Positions 11,310-26,493 are shown, counted from the stretch's first letter. The stretch is DNA of 64,000 nt from Entomortierella parvispora (GCA_963573315.1 OY752150.1:124001-188000), one strand, 5' to 3'. The notes: generated by a model not told the origin, from the sequence alone. A program made the numbers and translations.

Positions 11310-14308
11310 ATGCAGCCTCTCTCTGCCTCTCCTCCCAGGACTCTCCTCAACAGTAACGGCCCGAAGAAGCGCATCTTGCCTGACCCTCTGGAGCTGCAGG
11401 GCCTGGCTATGGAAAACGCAGAGCAGACAATGACCGCAAGCACAACCTCCGCATCCTCTGCCACTGGGACCATCATGCATTCAGCAGCCAGATCTGCTGT
11501 GCTATCGCCCGAGCCCCAGAAGGGTACCGAGATTGACCACGACACAATCTGGGTACGCGCCATGTCTTGCATGAGCCTCAGTCCTCTTATCGACAGAAAC
11601 GGACTCTGTTGCACGCACAAAAGTCTAAAAAACTGGTTTTCTTATTTCCTCTTCCATATTCTTAGCAAGTTGTGGTTGGTCTAGATCGTCTCGTCTTAGA
11701 AACACGCAAGGATCAACGGCTACTGGCAGCAGAGGTTGAGGACCTGATGGTAAGAATAGTGCTGCGGGATCCCACGCCATGGAGTATTAGAACTCGGCTA
11801 ACCCAGCACCTCCAAACAGTTCATGATCGAGGATCATTGTCTCCAGCTTGGCCAGGACCCTGCCAATGTCTCCCACCTCATGATCATACCAACAAGTGCC
11901 CCAGCTTCTCTCACAACTCGACTAGCTCTCTGCCGGGCATGCGATGACCTGCACAAAGTAAGAGTTGCAGCTGATATGCAAACGGTGCAAGACGGAGAGA
12001 GAGAAGGCATTTATTAATTCGGGCTGATATCGTACCTTAGGACATACTCAGGAGAACAGAAAGGATTGAGCGGTGGATCTCTAGGATTGAAATCATTGCT
12101 GAAAATATCCGTGAATCTCCAGCTCGGTTTTTACAGGTGCGTGGGCACACACATCCCGATCGAACTGAAGAGCAAAAGCATTCCATGCTCAATCTGCTCG
12201 TGATATCCTCTTTCTTCCAATGCTAGACCACGATGCCACCAATGTCAAGAGCGAGGATCATGGAGGTATATGGGCACAGAGTTCAAAAACTGACGTTATG
12301 TTCACCGATCGGTTGTAATCTGACTTTCAGAGGGCAACTACCCTATTGTTTTGAATAGCTTGAACGAACATATCGATCATTGGAAAAAGAATGGGTAAGC
12401 TTCGATGTCTGAACCTGTACATACGATGGTGTCATCCCTGTGCTAACTTCCCGTAATCACTCTCAACCGACAGGCAGAGCGTTTAAAAAACTTCCAGTCA
12501 ATGGTGGGAATGCTTCTTGTTCGATGGGAACAGTGTTCCTATATACCCATGGACGACTATGACCTGGCGCTCAACAAGCTTTTTGATATGGCAGAACAAC
12601 GAGGGTCCACTCTAGAGTTTTCAGCCATGAGGATCGAGGCACCTCTTTGTCTATCAAACGATTGTCTTGCAACCTTGACGGCGAAACTAGCCAGTTTGGA
12701 CCGAAACTATTATACCCGACAGGCAAGAATCAGAGCAATGGAACATGTTCTTGGACTTATCTATCAGGACCTGGGAACACCGTTGGAAAAACGAGTACCT
12801 ATGAGGAGCGAGGCAACTGTCAAGTATGCCGCGGAGGTAATTTCTTGTCCTTTTCTTGCGGTCTACTCGTTTACATGTATGATGATCCCATATCCTAACC
12901 CTCTCATTGCTTCACTCCTGCATCTGAAAGCTAGGAAGAGAGCTAAAGTCTTTGCAACTCGAGTTGCTTGCCAGAAAGCAGTACTTGTCGGGGGAGCATT
13001 GGTCTTCATTGCAAGCTGTCTGGGACGCATGTATGATCAGTGAACAGGAGCGAGCAGCATTCAGAGAGGCAATTGACCATCCAGGTAGACTACCAGGCGT
13101 TTGCGGAAGATCCATATTCGAATGCGAAGATTGAATTGTGATACTAACGGACGTCTTTGCTTTCCAAAGGCGTTCCTTATACGGAAAAGATGGCAAGGAT
13201 ACAGTCTGAAAGTGACAACTGCCGATTGCGATTCTCAAAGTCAGGCCAAGTGTACAAGCTCATGATGACCAGAAGCAATCATATAGAGGTATGAAATTTT
13301 CCGAGTTGGTTGGGCAAGTTCTGTTGGCCGAACTTGTCATTAACTGCTCCTTATCATTGTTTTCTTAGAAAATGATTGCATTTGAGCAAACTGCCAAAGA
13401 TCCAAAGCGCCTTTTTCAATCGTCATTCCAGCTGAATGAAGAAGAAAAGTTTCGACGTCGTGCCTATCCTACGCTTCTAAAGTTGGAAACGACTTTGATG
13501 GATGCTATCGAGAAGTTTGAACAGGGTAAGTGCCTGGTGTACATTGGCTATACAATTTGTTGTACCATCCACCACAAATAGCCTCAACGTCAATCGGTAC
13601 CAATTTTTTCATATAGAACGTGGCGAGGAATTCATGTACGAAGGCGTTCGCTATGTGGACACTCTTCAGGCCGAGATCAATCATCGCCATGTGAATGAAA
13701 CGGTGTTCGCAAAGTTCACGTCAGTGATTGCTGCACCTACTCGTAGTCAGACCATACAGATCATGGGACGACCCATCTCGCCCATTCCACCTCCAGGCTC
13801 TAGATCAACTGGTATCTCTAGGCAAACAACGTCGTCAAATCGCCCTCAGGATGGTAACCGACGATCGTTAACCCTGCCTCCCAACAGCCAAGGAAGCGAT
13901 ACCCAGCAGCAGCTGCAGGCATCCAGACACCAGCGGGAGGTATCCTCAGCGTCGACCACATCCTCCACATCGGCTCATACCCTCAAATCCAAGACATCGG
14001 CGTCCTCACTCTCATCTGTGTCTGCAACGTCAACGTCAATCTCTACTACAGCATCTACATCAAATTCACCTGCCTCTGAGCAACCAAGCCCAGGGGCCAC
14101 CGCTTCTTACTTTAGTATTTCAGCTGCTTCAGGATCTGCCTCAGTTGTGCCGTCAGAGGTAACCAAACAGGAGTCAAGGTCTTTCAAGATGGACCGACGG
14201 TCACTCCCTACGGTTCTCAAGACACCACCAGGATCACCGGCTGGGACGATTCGAACACCAGCGCGCTCCAACACCCATGCGGCGAGTCCGAGCCGCTTCG
14301 CTCTTTGA
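11310..14308 (+). CDS. ASE1: ASE1/PRC1/MAP65 anti-parallel microtubule bundler
   Basis: Spindle-midzone and cytokinesis protein that cross-links antiparallel microtubules. Eleven exons were traced: 11310-11552, 11666-11749, 11820-11957, 12041-12136, 12227-12265, 12359-12394, 12474-12836, 12931-13084, 13170-13288, 13369-13525 and 13617-14308. All are GT-AG and in frame, giving about 706 residues. Exon 6 uses the inner AG at 12357-12358, which alone preserves the frame (LERTYRSLEKEW). Family signatures are coiled-coil ELGRELKSLQLELLARKQ, the EHWSSLQAVWDACMISEQER block, and the spectrin-like stretch AKDPKRLFQSSFQLNEEEKF followed by RRAYPTLLKLETTLMDAIEK and GEEFMYEGVRYVDTL. The C-terminal 200 residues are Ser/Thr/Pro-rich with a basic end (SFKMDRRSLPTVLKTPPGSP), typical of a CDK-regulated tail. 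An AATAAA at 14447 follows. Family call secure, small exons slightly less so. Confidence 0.9.
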
Positions 14309-16257
14309 GCGGAAAAAAATGTACTCTTTAATATACCTTGTATTCCCCTATCCTTCTTCAGCTGCGTTTACAATATTCTTTGTTGTCTTTGTCACCATAT
14401 CACCGCCTGTGCGACTTTATATTCATAATGGTTTCTCTAAAAGAATAATAAATGAGGTTGGAGTCCCTCTTCCCTTATGGCTATTATCCTGACGCAACTC
14501 TGAACGCAGTGTATTCGTCCTCACACCAAACATCAACAAGAAGTTCATGGGAAAATAAAAGAATGAACAACAAACCGTAATAAAGAAAAGTTGTCTCCGA
14601 CTGAATCTTGAAAGAGGTCGGCGGTGCAGGGCAGGTGTGGTTCTCTTTTCATCTTTCAATATATTCCCTTGTGGGCTTTGCTAAAACAGACCTCGTTGTC
14701 GATAGAGGAGCAGGGTGTTATGGCTCATCCTGACTTTGATGGAACTGATAGCGTGGTGTGTCATGGGGCAGTTGACTGTTAGGAGCGTTGGGAACAGTAG
14801 GATTGTAAGACGAGACGAAGTGCTGCTACCTCGTTTTGCAGCTGGAGACGAAAATTCGAGCCAAGATGAAAGAAATCGGGCAAATAGCTCGCTCGCACCA
14901 TGTCATCATCAAGAGAGCCCTGTGTTATTCGCTGTCGTTTTTGTTCATCCGGACTATGTCCCACTCGATCATTAACCTTAGCGACCACCAGCCCATCCAC
15001 ATCCGATCAAGAAACGGTATCTGGTCCTGTTTGCTACCCACCAAAGTCCCACTGGATTTAAGGGACAGGAATAAAAGGGAGAAGAAAAGACATCACATCC
15101 TTGCAAAATGAAATAAAGGCAAGCGCAAATACGGGCAGAAGTGGAGCAAGGGGATGGTTGCACAACGCGGATGGACCACCGTGCGCGCGTCGCAGCAACG
15201 GCAAGTCTTTTCCCCGACAGGCGATGGTTGGACCCCAGAGAAATTGGCTGATACAAAAAAAAAAAAAAAATTGAGAGCCAGCAAACGTTCCTCTTTGAGC
15301 TCCTCTGTCGCTTTGCCTTTGAGCCAAGGAGGAAGGACGGCTTCAAGGGAAAAAAGAAAACGAGAGGAGCGGCTGTCGACTGTTCGCTCGAGGCCGTTTT
15401 CCCTTTTGTTGGACATATTAGAACATCTCTCCTCCCTCTCCTCTCCCCTCCCCACGTTTTTTCGTTTCTGATTTCTCATCTGGCTCAACTCAACTGTCCC
15501 ACGGTCTGCCGTGGGTGAAGATTGGAAGACTGACCCTCCTTCCCTACCCTTTACCCTTTGGCGAGCAGAGAGAGTGTGTGAGTGTGTGGGTCGAGTGAGG
15601 GGGGTGAAGGGAAACGTGTCGACAACAGGAGAGGTCAGCAGAGACAGACGAGCCGATTCGCAAACAGCAAACAAACTCAACAAAGGGCTGCGATCGTGTG
15701 GAGTGGCCAAGCTAGCAATTGGAGGTCAGCCCAAGGCAGCTTGATGAATGAGGAACCGAAGGAGCGCACCGGTCCGCTGCCGCCGCGCCATCCTGCCCAA
15801 AAAAGACTTGGTCGCTGCAGCGAAGGGCTTGCCCCGTCCGCCGAGTCGCCTCTGTGCGCCAATCTTATTGTTTGTTTGCTCCCTCTTTTTTTCTTGCCTT
15901 CCCTTCTCGTTCTTGACTCTTTCTCTCTCTTTTCTTCTTCTCTCTCTCCCACTCTGCTGTATCCGTTCCTCGTCCTTGGTCGTGAGCTGATCCCCCTCCA
16001 CTCTCTCCTCTCCCACCCGTCGCTCTCCTTTCCTTATACCCACACCCTACCACCTAATAGCATCGCTCGATCCATCGACTGTTCCTTACCGCAGCACATA
16101 CACCTCGCAACGACCCTCATCGCTCACTACAACCACACCCATTGACGAAACGCACTCTCTTGCTCGGCAGCCATCTCTCTCCAAGACAACGTGATCGTGC
16201 TAGTCCAACCAACAACGCCCTCTTTCCTTCCTCTTCATCCTCTTTCTTGCACACATC
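14309..16257. other. Intergenic, CT-rich upstream region
   Basis: No gene supported. The last 400 bp are strongly pyrimidine-rich on the plus strand and look like the promoter and leader of the gene starting at 16258. Long open frames on either strand follow this composition and have no recognisable feature. Confidence 0.5.
14447..14452 (+). terminator. Candidate polyadenylation signal, ASE1-like gene
   Basis: AATAAA about 140 bp past the stop codon. Confidence 0.5.
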
Positions 16258-18490
16258 ATGGGACTCTTCAACAAACCCCTCTTACCCGCCCACTACGACA
16301 ACGAAGACGTTCAAATCAGTGCCGAGCTTTGCTCTAATATCATCATCAATGTCGTTGGTCTTGCCAAGGTAAAAACAGCAGAAGCAACGCAGATCTCTTT
16401 TCGCAGAATGATGGTCTATGACAGGACACGCACACGCACACATACACACAAACACATACAAACAAACAGGGAGGGCCAGCCCTTGTCTTTGTGATACCAC
16501 ACACTTGCTTGGTTCCTGGTTTCTTTCTTTCCTCCCATCATTTCACAGGGTTTGTGCGATGCAGGGATGGGGGTGATTTCGAGTGCAGGAGAGATGGCTC
16601 TGAAGGAGAGCTCTCTTCTTACGAAAGAAAACTGCACAACATCCAAAGCGTCCACAGCAAAAAACAGCCGGGTGCTCAACTCCAACACAAATATCCATAT
16701 CCCACCATATTCCACTACCTCATTCACCCCCCCCCCCCCCCCCCCCCCCCCCCACCACCGCCATCTCCACGCACCAAGCCCAAACCAAACAGCAATAGCA
16801 GCGCAATATTATTATCTGAGAGCCATTCACACTCTCTTTCCATTCTCCAGACGGCAGCTTGACCCCAAAGGGGGCTTGCTTTTTTCTTCCTTCGATATAT
16901 ATGGGTCATTGAGCCCGTTGAAATTTTATTCCCATCAGAACCACTCATCTCGCGAGCTAGCCTCGTTCACCTGTTTTGACTCCCTCCATCGACCTCCAAT
17001 ACAAAGAGAGAGAACTTTATGAGGAGGGGAGACCCTTCATCACGTTGCGAAACGATACTCGATGTGCCAAAAAAAGCAGACTGAAATATTTAGGCTTCTC
17101 TGAAACGACGACTGACTTTGATTTCTCATGAACAGGGCGAGATCACGATCTTGAGTGGCAATGAGGACATGATTCATATCAAGACCAGCGTCCAGGCCAA
17201 GGAGTCCATCATCAAGAATGCCGCGGCCTTGGAGCCCGTCCAGGATGGAAACCGCTATACCTATACCATTCATACACCCCTGGAAGTAAAGTTGGAGCGG
17301 GCCGTGACCTTCCAGGTCTTTGTGACCATCCCCCGTCATCTCGATAGTCTGGAGTCGTTCTCGATCACCGGCACTAACCTAGGATTGTCGATCGGAAACA
17401 TCAACCACACCTTCATCAAGAATTTCAACATCTCAACTGCTCGTGGTGACACCACTATTGAGGTAATACGACAATGAATTGCAGGTACATAGCCGTAAGG
17501 ACATAGACTCATTCTCTCTCTTTTTTTTTCACCGGCGAGTAGAGCTTCTACGGAGAGTCTGCCGTGATCAAGAGCAGTGTCGCAGGATGTATTACGGGCA
17601 AGTACTCTGTAGCCCGTCTGTTCGCCCATGCGAAATCGGGCAAGATCTTGGCCGATGTCCATCTCTTGAACACGGACGAGGATGTGCCCCCTCCCAAGGT
17701 CATCTGCGCCACCCTTCATCACCCCGTCAATGTCGCTGTGGACGGTTCCGATCTCTTTTCATCGTTCACAGTGGAGGCCAAGACCCAATGTCAACCTTTG
17801 GATGTCAAGGTGCTTTTGGCGAGCACGGAACAAAAGCTTTTGGGCAACTTTATCAACTTTGGAGGACCCACCCGGATCAAACTGTCTGGCAATTACCAAG
17901 GAAGAATCGAAACGAGGACACACTATGGAAAGATTACGATCGACGAGCCAGAATTCGAGAGGATCGAGGGGGCAATGTTGAGTATGCCTTCGATAAGCGA
18001 TCGTAACTTTGGAAAGTCATCGGCCTCAGGATCGAACGCGTCCTCTTCGTTGAAGAGCTCTTCGAGTTCATCGTTGGGATCGGGCCATTTGAAGGAGCAA
18101 TCATTGCCGCAGGTACCACCACATCAGAACACAGTCATGTCTTCAAGGACCTCATCGTCCCAAGGCACAGCCATGTCCTGGGATAGAGATGATCCTCGCC
18201 ACCACCAAAGCTACCTCAACCACCCTCCCCCTCCCTCTTCACACAACGGCATGACTTTGAACTCTACTCCCGGATCAGGTACCACATCGCGTGCGGGCTC
18301 GATCACTGGCTCGATGACCGACAGCCGATCGGTTTACCAGGGATCCAAGTCTGATAAGGAAAAGAGGCGCAAGAAGGATGAGGAAAAGGACTCGGTCATC
18401 ACTCGCGAGTTGATTGGTACCATTGGTCATGGCCCAGGCTTGGTTATGGCCAAGAACAGCTCTGGAGACATCACCCTTTCCTTGATCTAG
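16258..18490 (+). CDS. Uncharacterised protein, beta-rich core with Ser-rich tail
   Basis: I do not recognise this family with certainty. Best model: exons 16258-16368, 17136-17462 and 17543-18490, about 461 residues. The core (about residues 38-300) has short alternating-hydrophobic strands separated by glycines, such as GEITILSGNEDMIHIKT and TGTNLGLSIGNINHTF, loosely recalling DUF4097-type putative adhesin repeats; that comparison is only an impression. No signal peptide or membrane segment is visible, so a cytoplasmic protein is likeliest. The C-terminal part is Ser-rich with a basic stretch (KSDKEKRRKKDEEKD) and ends in a conserved-looking hydrophobic segment GPGLVMAKNSSGDITLSLI. Intron 1 is unusually long (767 bp) and contains a C27 tract and an in-frame stretch after 16549 that could be an extra exon, but no good donor follows it. 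Confidence 0.7.
16727..16753 (+). repeat. C27 homopolymer inside intron 1
   Basis: Uninterrupted run of 27 cytosines on the sense strand of the 16258 gene, within its long first intron. Confidence 0.9.
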
Positions 18491-18876
18491 ATCCCCTCTC
18501 GTCAGCCTCCGCCATTGTGTCCACTTTATTTTTTTTTTCTCCTTTCACCTTTCATCTTCCACCCCAACCAAACACACCATAGACATAGTTTACCATATTT
18601 CTAATACAATCTTGCATGCTCATCTTAATGTCGTCACTGTCTCCCACGCTTCAGTTCGTATCTTTTTTTTTGGGCTCGAGGACCAATTTTTTATGAAATG
18701 TATGTACAAGAACAGAACAGATGGGCAACTATGTGGATTCCAATGATAGCTGCCTTTGTTTGCTTCTCTTCGAACAAAGAAAAGATGGCGGGATCAAACC
18801 AAGCAACCCGGGCAATCTTGACTTTTTTTTGTTTGTTGTTGTATTCCTTCTTGTCAATTCGTTGAAGTTCTCCTCC
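18491..18876. other. Convergent 3' region
   Basis: Tail-to-tail spacer between the uncharacterised gene and GAPDH. No gene is seen; it should hold both 3' UTRs. Confidence 0.6.
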
Positions 18877-20687
<1,811 letters not shown>

Positions 20688-21075
20688 GTTGCTTGATGAA
20701 AGTTGTTTAAGAGAAAAGGCGGGGATGCGTGAGAAAGTGGAGGTTGCTGTGAGGGAAAGGCTGGAGAGAAACTAGAAGAGGAAGAGGAGCGACAAAAAAA
20801 AAGAAAGATGTATCCTCCTAGCGACACAAAAAACGAGGTGACTGCCTTCTTGCCCACGTTCAGAAAGCTGTCCACGGTCCGTGCACTCAAGAAGGCCATG
20901 CGGCGTACGTGTGGTAATGATAATGCTTTATTGGAATGAAAAGGTAACAGTGGGCTTGCGGGGTGCAAGATTGGATCGATAAGGATACATGGCAGAGCAA
21001 CCTTGACCCATCGATTGAATGAAATGAGTGTATAAAACAAGACAAAGATAAGGAGATAGACACTCCTTCCCTTCT
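20688..21075. other. Intergenic: GAPDH promoter and MTR4 3' end
   Basis: No gene seen. TTTATT at 20927-20932 is AATAAA on the minus strand, about 145 bp past the MTR4 stop, and is the likely poly(A) signal. Confidence 0.6.
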
Positions 21076-24000
21076 TTAAAGATACAGAGACGACGCGAAG
21101 ATAATGTCGCGCTTGATGCAAACAATACCCGATGCAAACTTGTTCTCGAGCTCAGTGTTTCCGATGCTCTTGGCCGCCATCGACATTTGTCTCAACAACT
21201 CCTCCAATCTTCTGAATGCACGAATAAGAGAACCCTCAAACACATCCGTCATTTTGCAGATCTGCGAGAAACGAGCGCCCTATTATAGTTTTCAAAGCAA
21301 CGTTATTAACAATTAGTATCCATATGTCCGAGAGAGAGCGTGCCAACAACAAAGGAAGAAAACAATGAAACTTACGTTTGCCCAGGCAAAGACAACATCC
21401 ATGAGCTCTGATCGGAACTTTTGAACATATTCTTCCTCGTCCAGTGTCAGCTTGCACTCTTGCGAGACCTTGGCGATTCTGCGGGCAGCCTCCTGCATTA
21501 ACCGCAGGGGGGTCGCCAGTTCCTCCCTCAAAGCGGGAACAGTGTCCGATTTCTCCTGGAAGACAAAGCAACTCAACAACGACACAGTCTGCTCCACGGT
21601 CAGGTCGTTGAACGCTCCGTTGAAGATCATCTCTGTCAATAACAACTCGTCGCCCGATGTGATCTCGCAGGCCACACGACCCTTCATCTCGATAACATCC
21701 GAGCTCGACGTGAAACCCAATCGACGCAAGACACGCTTACGGCACTTGAGCTCGTCCAATTGTGCAATGGAGTTGGCCTCCACAATTTGCTTCTTGATGT
21801 TGCGAATCTTGCTCAACAGCTCGACCTTCTCCATGTATCGTCCATAAAGAGCCTCAAGATCTGCCGCAGAGTGGGATTCCGCCAATGGGTGGGTCTTCAA
21901 GACGCCCTGGAGAACATCAATCTTTTGGATCACCTTCTTGAATTCGGGATCCTTAATACCCATGTTCTCGACAGGATCCAGCTCTGGAACTGCGCCCATA
22001 TCCGCCACCAATCTCTTCTCCATCTCCATGACGCCCTTGTAAACTGTATGACGAGCATCGCTGGAACGGAGGTCCTTGAGAATGTTGAGTCGAGGACGTC
22101 CGATTTCCGTCAAGCAAGACAAAAGAACAGGTACCACCATTGCTTCGCCCTTCTCTCCTGATGGGCAGGCCTTGATGCCGGTCGCCAGTCCATTCATGCC
22201 TGGGTTCACTGTTGTGTTGCGCTCGCAGTTGAGAAGCACGTCGACAATGTAGGTAGGTTCGTTGCTGTTGTCTGAAGGAACACCGCGAATGACAGATGGC
22301 ATCTTCTTGTTATAGGAGATAACGACGCCCCATCCAAAGTCCTGATCCTCGTAGCTCACTCTGACGGCTCGGCCAGACTGCATGAAGGGCAACGCGTGTG
22401 TGGGGTGGTTGATCACATCCCGAACGTCCTTCTTCAATGACTGCAGCTGCTGACGGATATCGTGGTAAGCAGCCAAATCCTCCTCCTGCTCAAAGACAAG
22501 TGCGTTCTTGGTCGCCTCCAGCGTAGCAAGCTCTCTCTCCAGCTGAGGAATGTTGGCGTTGTTCTGGAATTGGTAGAAACAGCGCTCAAGCATGAACTCG
22601 GGGCTGATACCTTCAACACGGGTCAAGTTCAGGATCATGTTGTACGACAGATGGAAAGCAGAGTTCAATGGGTCTGTTTGTCCCTTGACCATGCTCTTGG
22701 CAACTGCGGGCTCCATCTTCTCGTCCAACATCATGATGACAATACCACGATCATCCAGTCCACGACGACCAGCACGTCCAGACATCTGAATATATTCGCC
22801 TCCAGAAACCCAACGTGTCTCCTTGCCGTCCCACTTGCGCACACTTGTGAACACGACAGTCTTGGCGGGCATGTTCAATCCGATCGAGAACGTCTCAGTA
22901 GCGAACAGGACTTTGAGGAGACCTTCCTGGAACAGAATCTCAATGACTTCCTTCAAGATGGGCAAAAGACCGGCGTGATGGATACCGATGCCGCGACGCA
23001 ACAAAGGGATGATGTGCTCAATCTGGGGCAAAGTCCGATCGTCCTCCGAAAGTGAACTGATAGCGTTGGTGAAGACCTGATTGACCATGTCGCTCTCCCG
23101 CTCGTCGTTAAAATCCAGTTTACTCATCTGAAGCGCCAGAGACTCGCACTCGCGTTTGCTGAAACTGAAGACAATGACGGGGTGGTAGTTTTTGACGAGA
23201 ATCATCTTGATGATCTTGTAAATGTCGGAAGGGCCGTCTAAAAATAACAGGCGGTTAGCAAACTTGTATATAACAGCAACGCTGGTACCTTCATACAGTC
23301 CATTAGCCAGCAGTAAAAAGAGAATAGAAAGCTTACTAGTTGAAGCGCCCTTCTTTCCTTTCTTGGCATCCTTCTTTCCTCCACGACTGCGAGGATCGTC
23401 AGCAGCGGGCCCTTGCGAATCGGTCAAAGCTCCAAGAGCCTTCTGGAAGTTATCCTCTCTGAACTGTCCCTTCTCGTCGACGACCAAATGGATACCCTCA
23501 CCTCCTTGAGGGAACAGGTAATGCTGCAATGGCGTGGGTCGGAAATCCGTGTAGACAACGTGGCAGGGTTGCTCCTTGTTTTTACAAATCCACTCTGCGA
23601 ACTCCATGGCGTTGGGGATGGTGGCGGACAGGAAGACGTAATGACATTTAGGTGGCAAAAGAATAATGGTCTCTTCCCAGACGACACCACGCTCTATGGT
23701 CGGTAAAGATTGAGTCAAAGGAGTAGCAGTTAGTCATCTGAAATTTGGTAATAAATCGACATAGCACCCTTTCCTGAAGACAACGATTCGATCTTTACCT
23801 TTGTCTCTCATGTAATGAATTTCATCAAAAATAACCCAGGCGACTTCACGCATGACCTCCGAACCGCGGTAGAGCATCGATCTCAAAATCTCTGTCGTCA
23901 TGACCAAGCACGATGCACTGGGGTTGATGGTCACATCTCCTGTCATCAAACCGACATCGCCAAACTCCTCCAGGAGCTCACGGTACTTTTGGTTACTGAG

Positions 24001-24684
24001 CGCTTTGATAGGACTGGTGTAGATGACTCGTTGTTTGCCTCTGAGAGCGGTTGCAATTGCAAACTCAGCCACGACGGTTTTTCCTGCAGAGGTATGGGCA
24101 GAGACCAAGACAGACTCTCCACGTTCAATCGAATAGGTGGCAAGTTTCTGGAAAGGATCCAGCGTAAAAGGGTAGGCTCGCACTGGAGGGTCCTCTGGAA
24201 TATGTTGTGAAATTGGAGTATAGTTCCATGCTGGTGGGAGGGCGACTTGATGACGAACCTGAGTGAAGAAGGAAGAGAGAGATATTGGAGGTCAGAAAAC
24301 AGATTGCGTCTTCTATCGGTCTCTCGTGCATATTGCGCGTTTGTTACATACCTGATGAGAAAGAACAACGTTTGCTCCTTCGGCTGAAGGCATCAGTCCG
24401 GCGGCGGAGGCTACCTCACGTTCCAGATCCTGTTCGAAACTATCCGTGACAGTGGGCATGGGCGATCCCCGTCGAGCTTTCTTCTCCTGAGGCACGTTCT
24501 CGTCATCAGAGTCGGCCATCTTCTCTTCCATATCCTTGTGCGCCTGATCCTTGGTTGAGAGAGCCTTGTCCGCAGCTCTCTTCTTGCTTGTCCGCTCAGT
24601 GTCCTCGGTGTTGTAGGCCGAGTAGTCCTGGGCAGTGGACTCTTCAAAGACATCAAAGATATCGTCCGCTTCTCCTGAAAACAT
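21076..24684 (-). CDS. MTR4: MTR4/DOB1 exosome-activating RNA helicase
   Basis: Ski2-like DExH helicase of the nuclear TRAMP complex, which feeds RNA to the exosome. Exons 24684-24352, 24258-23799, 23693-23337, 23237-21376 and 21261-21076 give about 1065 residues, the usual size. Visible motifs are SAHTSAGKT (motif I, GKT about 170-172), FDEIHYMRD (DExH box, rebuilt next to the third exon), [13 protein letters not shown] (III), [14 protein letters not shown], and [15 protein letters not shown] (VI). An arch/KOW region follows with [12 protein letters not shown], then the DSHCT C-terminus ending in [13 protein letters not shown] and [10 protein letters not shown] basic Lys-rich insert ([14 protein letters not shown]) sits between the two RecA lobes, as in other fungal MTR4 proteins. 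The N-terminus is acidic and disordered. SKI2 is the main alternative but usually has a longer N-terminal region. Confidence 0.95.
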
Positions 24685-25040
24685 GGTGGATGATGTGGGA
24701 TGGGGATGAGATGGACGAAGCAGCAAGAGATGCAAATGCTGGTGTTTTTTTCTTTTTTTTTTTTTTGGGAGGGGCAAAGCACAAAAAGTGTTTACCGCTC
24801 AAAAATGACAGTCACGAAAATTGGGTGGGAAGAACATCTCCTGCGTCACGTAGGAAGAAGAGCCGACGTGCCTCCCCTCTTGCGGTATCAATGGCGCGCC
24901 ACAGATAAGCAGACATTAGGTGCTGTAAAGGTTTGGGTTTATTGAAACAGTGCTCGACGAAATAAAAAGTGAAAGAGTCTTGACGACAGATCTACACGGG
25001 CGATGATATAAAAAACAGGAGGTGTGAAAGGATGTCTCTT
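24685..25040. other. Intergenic: MTR4 promoter and Rheb 3' end
   Basis: No gene seen. TTTATT at 24938-24943 gives a minus-strand AATAAA about 98 bp past the Rheb stop. Confidence 0.6.
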
Positions 25041-26493
25041 CTACAAGATGAGACATTCACTCTTGGGTTCCTCTGGCACGTTGGTCGACTTTTCAATCTC
25101 GCCGATCATGAGCTCAAACACACGACCTACAAAGGCAGGGGCCGGATACGAAAGCAAAGTAGAAAAATAAAACAAAGTCGAGGGGACCAATTAGAACAGG
25201 TCATCCAGGTCATGAAACGTAATTGGAAGCTCCTTTCTTTCAACAATTGCCGATCTCTTACCGATGTTCTCGTTGTGTTTTGCAGATGATTCGACCGATT
25301 GGCAGTTCCAGAGAGCGGCCAATTCCTCGCCCTCCTCTGTTGAGATCTGTCGCTGACCGTGGAGATCACTCTTGTTACCGACAATGACGATGGGGACCCA
25401 ATCGGTACCCGTGTAGTTCAAAATCTTGTCGCGAATGATCTTGATCATGTCAAAACTAAGCTTGCTGGTAACGGAATATACGAGAATATATCCATGAATG
25501 TCGAGGGCATGCTTGCCGTTGAAGATTGAAAACTCATCCTAAGAATGGAACGGAATTTGTGGTTAGTCATGTGGCAGGCAGCTTGCTCTGCCAAAAAAGA
25601 ACGAAAGAGGCAGGCAATACCTGTCCGGCGGTATCAATGATCTCGGCAGCGTATTCCTGTCCCTGATGGCTGATGGGCTTGGTAAAAGTGTTCTCAATTG
25701 TAGGATAGTAAGAGTCCACAAAAACGTTCTCGACAAACTGAATGGTCATTGAGGATTTGCCTAGTATCAGTTCAGAAGAAAGGGTCACAGAGTCAGGACA
25801 CGGACGGTCGTTCAAATGTTTTTGAATGACAGGGTAGTGATAGCATCGCCCGAGGCTCTTTCTCTCCAACTGACTAAACATGACAAACATTCACTCCACA
25901 CTGTCTGCAGACAAGAGGCAGATTGACTTATCCCACTCTTGGGCGCTTCGATCTGCTTTGGGAACATCACACGAGTAAAGAGCGCTCCCTGATCAACATC
26001 TTTGTCCAGCAGGCATGCATCAATGCAGTAGGGTACGATCTATCACCGTCCCAACACCCTGGGATCCAGTCCCTCGATGTTGCTCTCGCAGGTCATCCTG
26101 AAGTGATCGAGTCTCCTTGCAAATAGGGGAGAATGTTGTTTCTCAGGTCTGCTTTGCCACTCCGCTGAGTTTTCATATTTTTTTTGCGGAGAGGTTGAGT
26201 GGGGTGCATGTTGGAGCGGGTGGCGCGAGTCCTATTTCATGCATGCAATCCACCCTATGCTGGCAGTATGTTCTTTGTAATTCCGTGGCGACATGAGACC
26301 ATCTAGGCCAATTGTTCCAATTTCCTGGACAGAGTGAAAGGACGGACAAAGAGAAAAGAAGGCGGGGGACCAAACGAAAGGAGCAGTTGCTTGGTCCAAG
26401 AAAGATTAGCTTACCGACGGCTCTAGAGCCGAGAAGGGCAATTCTTCGCAGCTTTGGGGATTTGACGGGGGCCTGAGTGGCAGAATTGCTCAT
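25041..26493 (-). CDS. RHB1: Rheb-type small GTPase
   Basis: Ras-family GTPase that activates TORC1 and is normally restrained by the TSC complex. Exons 26493-26415, 25760-25621, 25538-25262 and 25126-25041 give 193 residues (human Rheb 184). The P-loop GSRAVGKSS is split by the 654-bp first intron. Effector region YYPTIENTFTK, switch II DTAGQDEFSIF, NKSD and ESSAK guanine-binding motifs are all present. The protein ends in CLIL, a CaaX box for prenylation whose final Leu favours geranylgeranylation in general rules, while Rheb proteins are usually farnesylated. ATG7 lies immediately upstream in the same orientation, only 174 bp away. Confidence 0.95.

Noticed and set aside
10577-11480. Overlapping 206- and 285-codon minus-strand frames
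   Set aside because: They are made of THTHTH/SLSHTH repeats from the GT/GA microsatellites and overlap the 5' part of the ASE1-like gene.
15093-16145. 205-codon minus and 187-codon plus frames
   Set aside because: CT/GA-rich composition typical of upstream leaders and no domain; treated as the promoter of the 16258 gene.
21452-23055. Long plus-strand frames opposite MTR4
   Set aside because: Shadows; the minus-strand helicase motifs are unambiguous.
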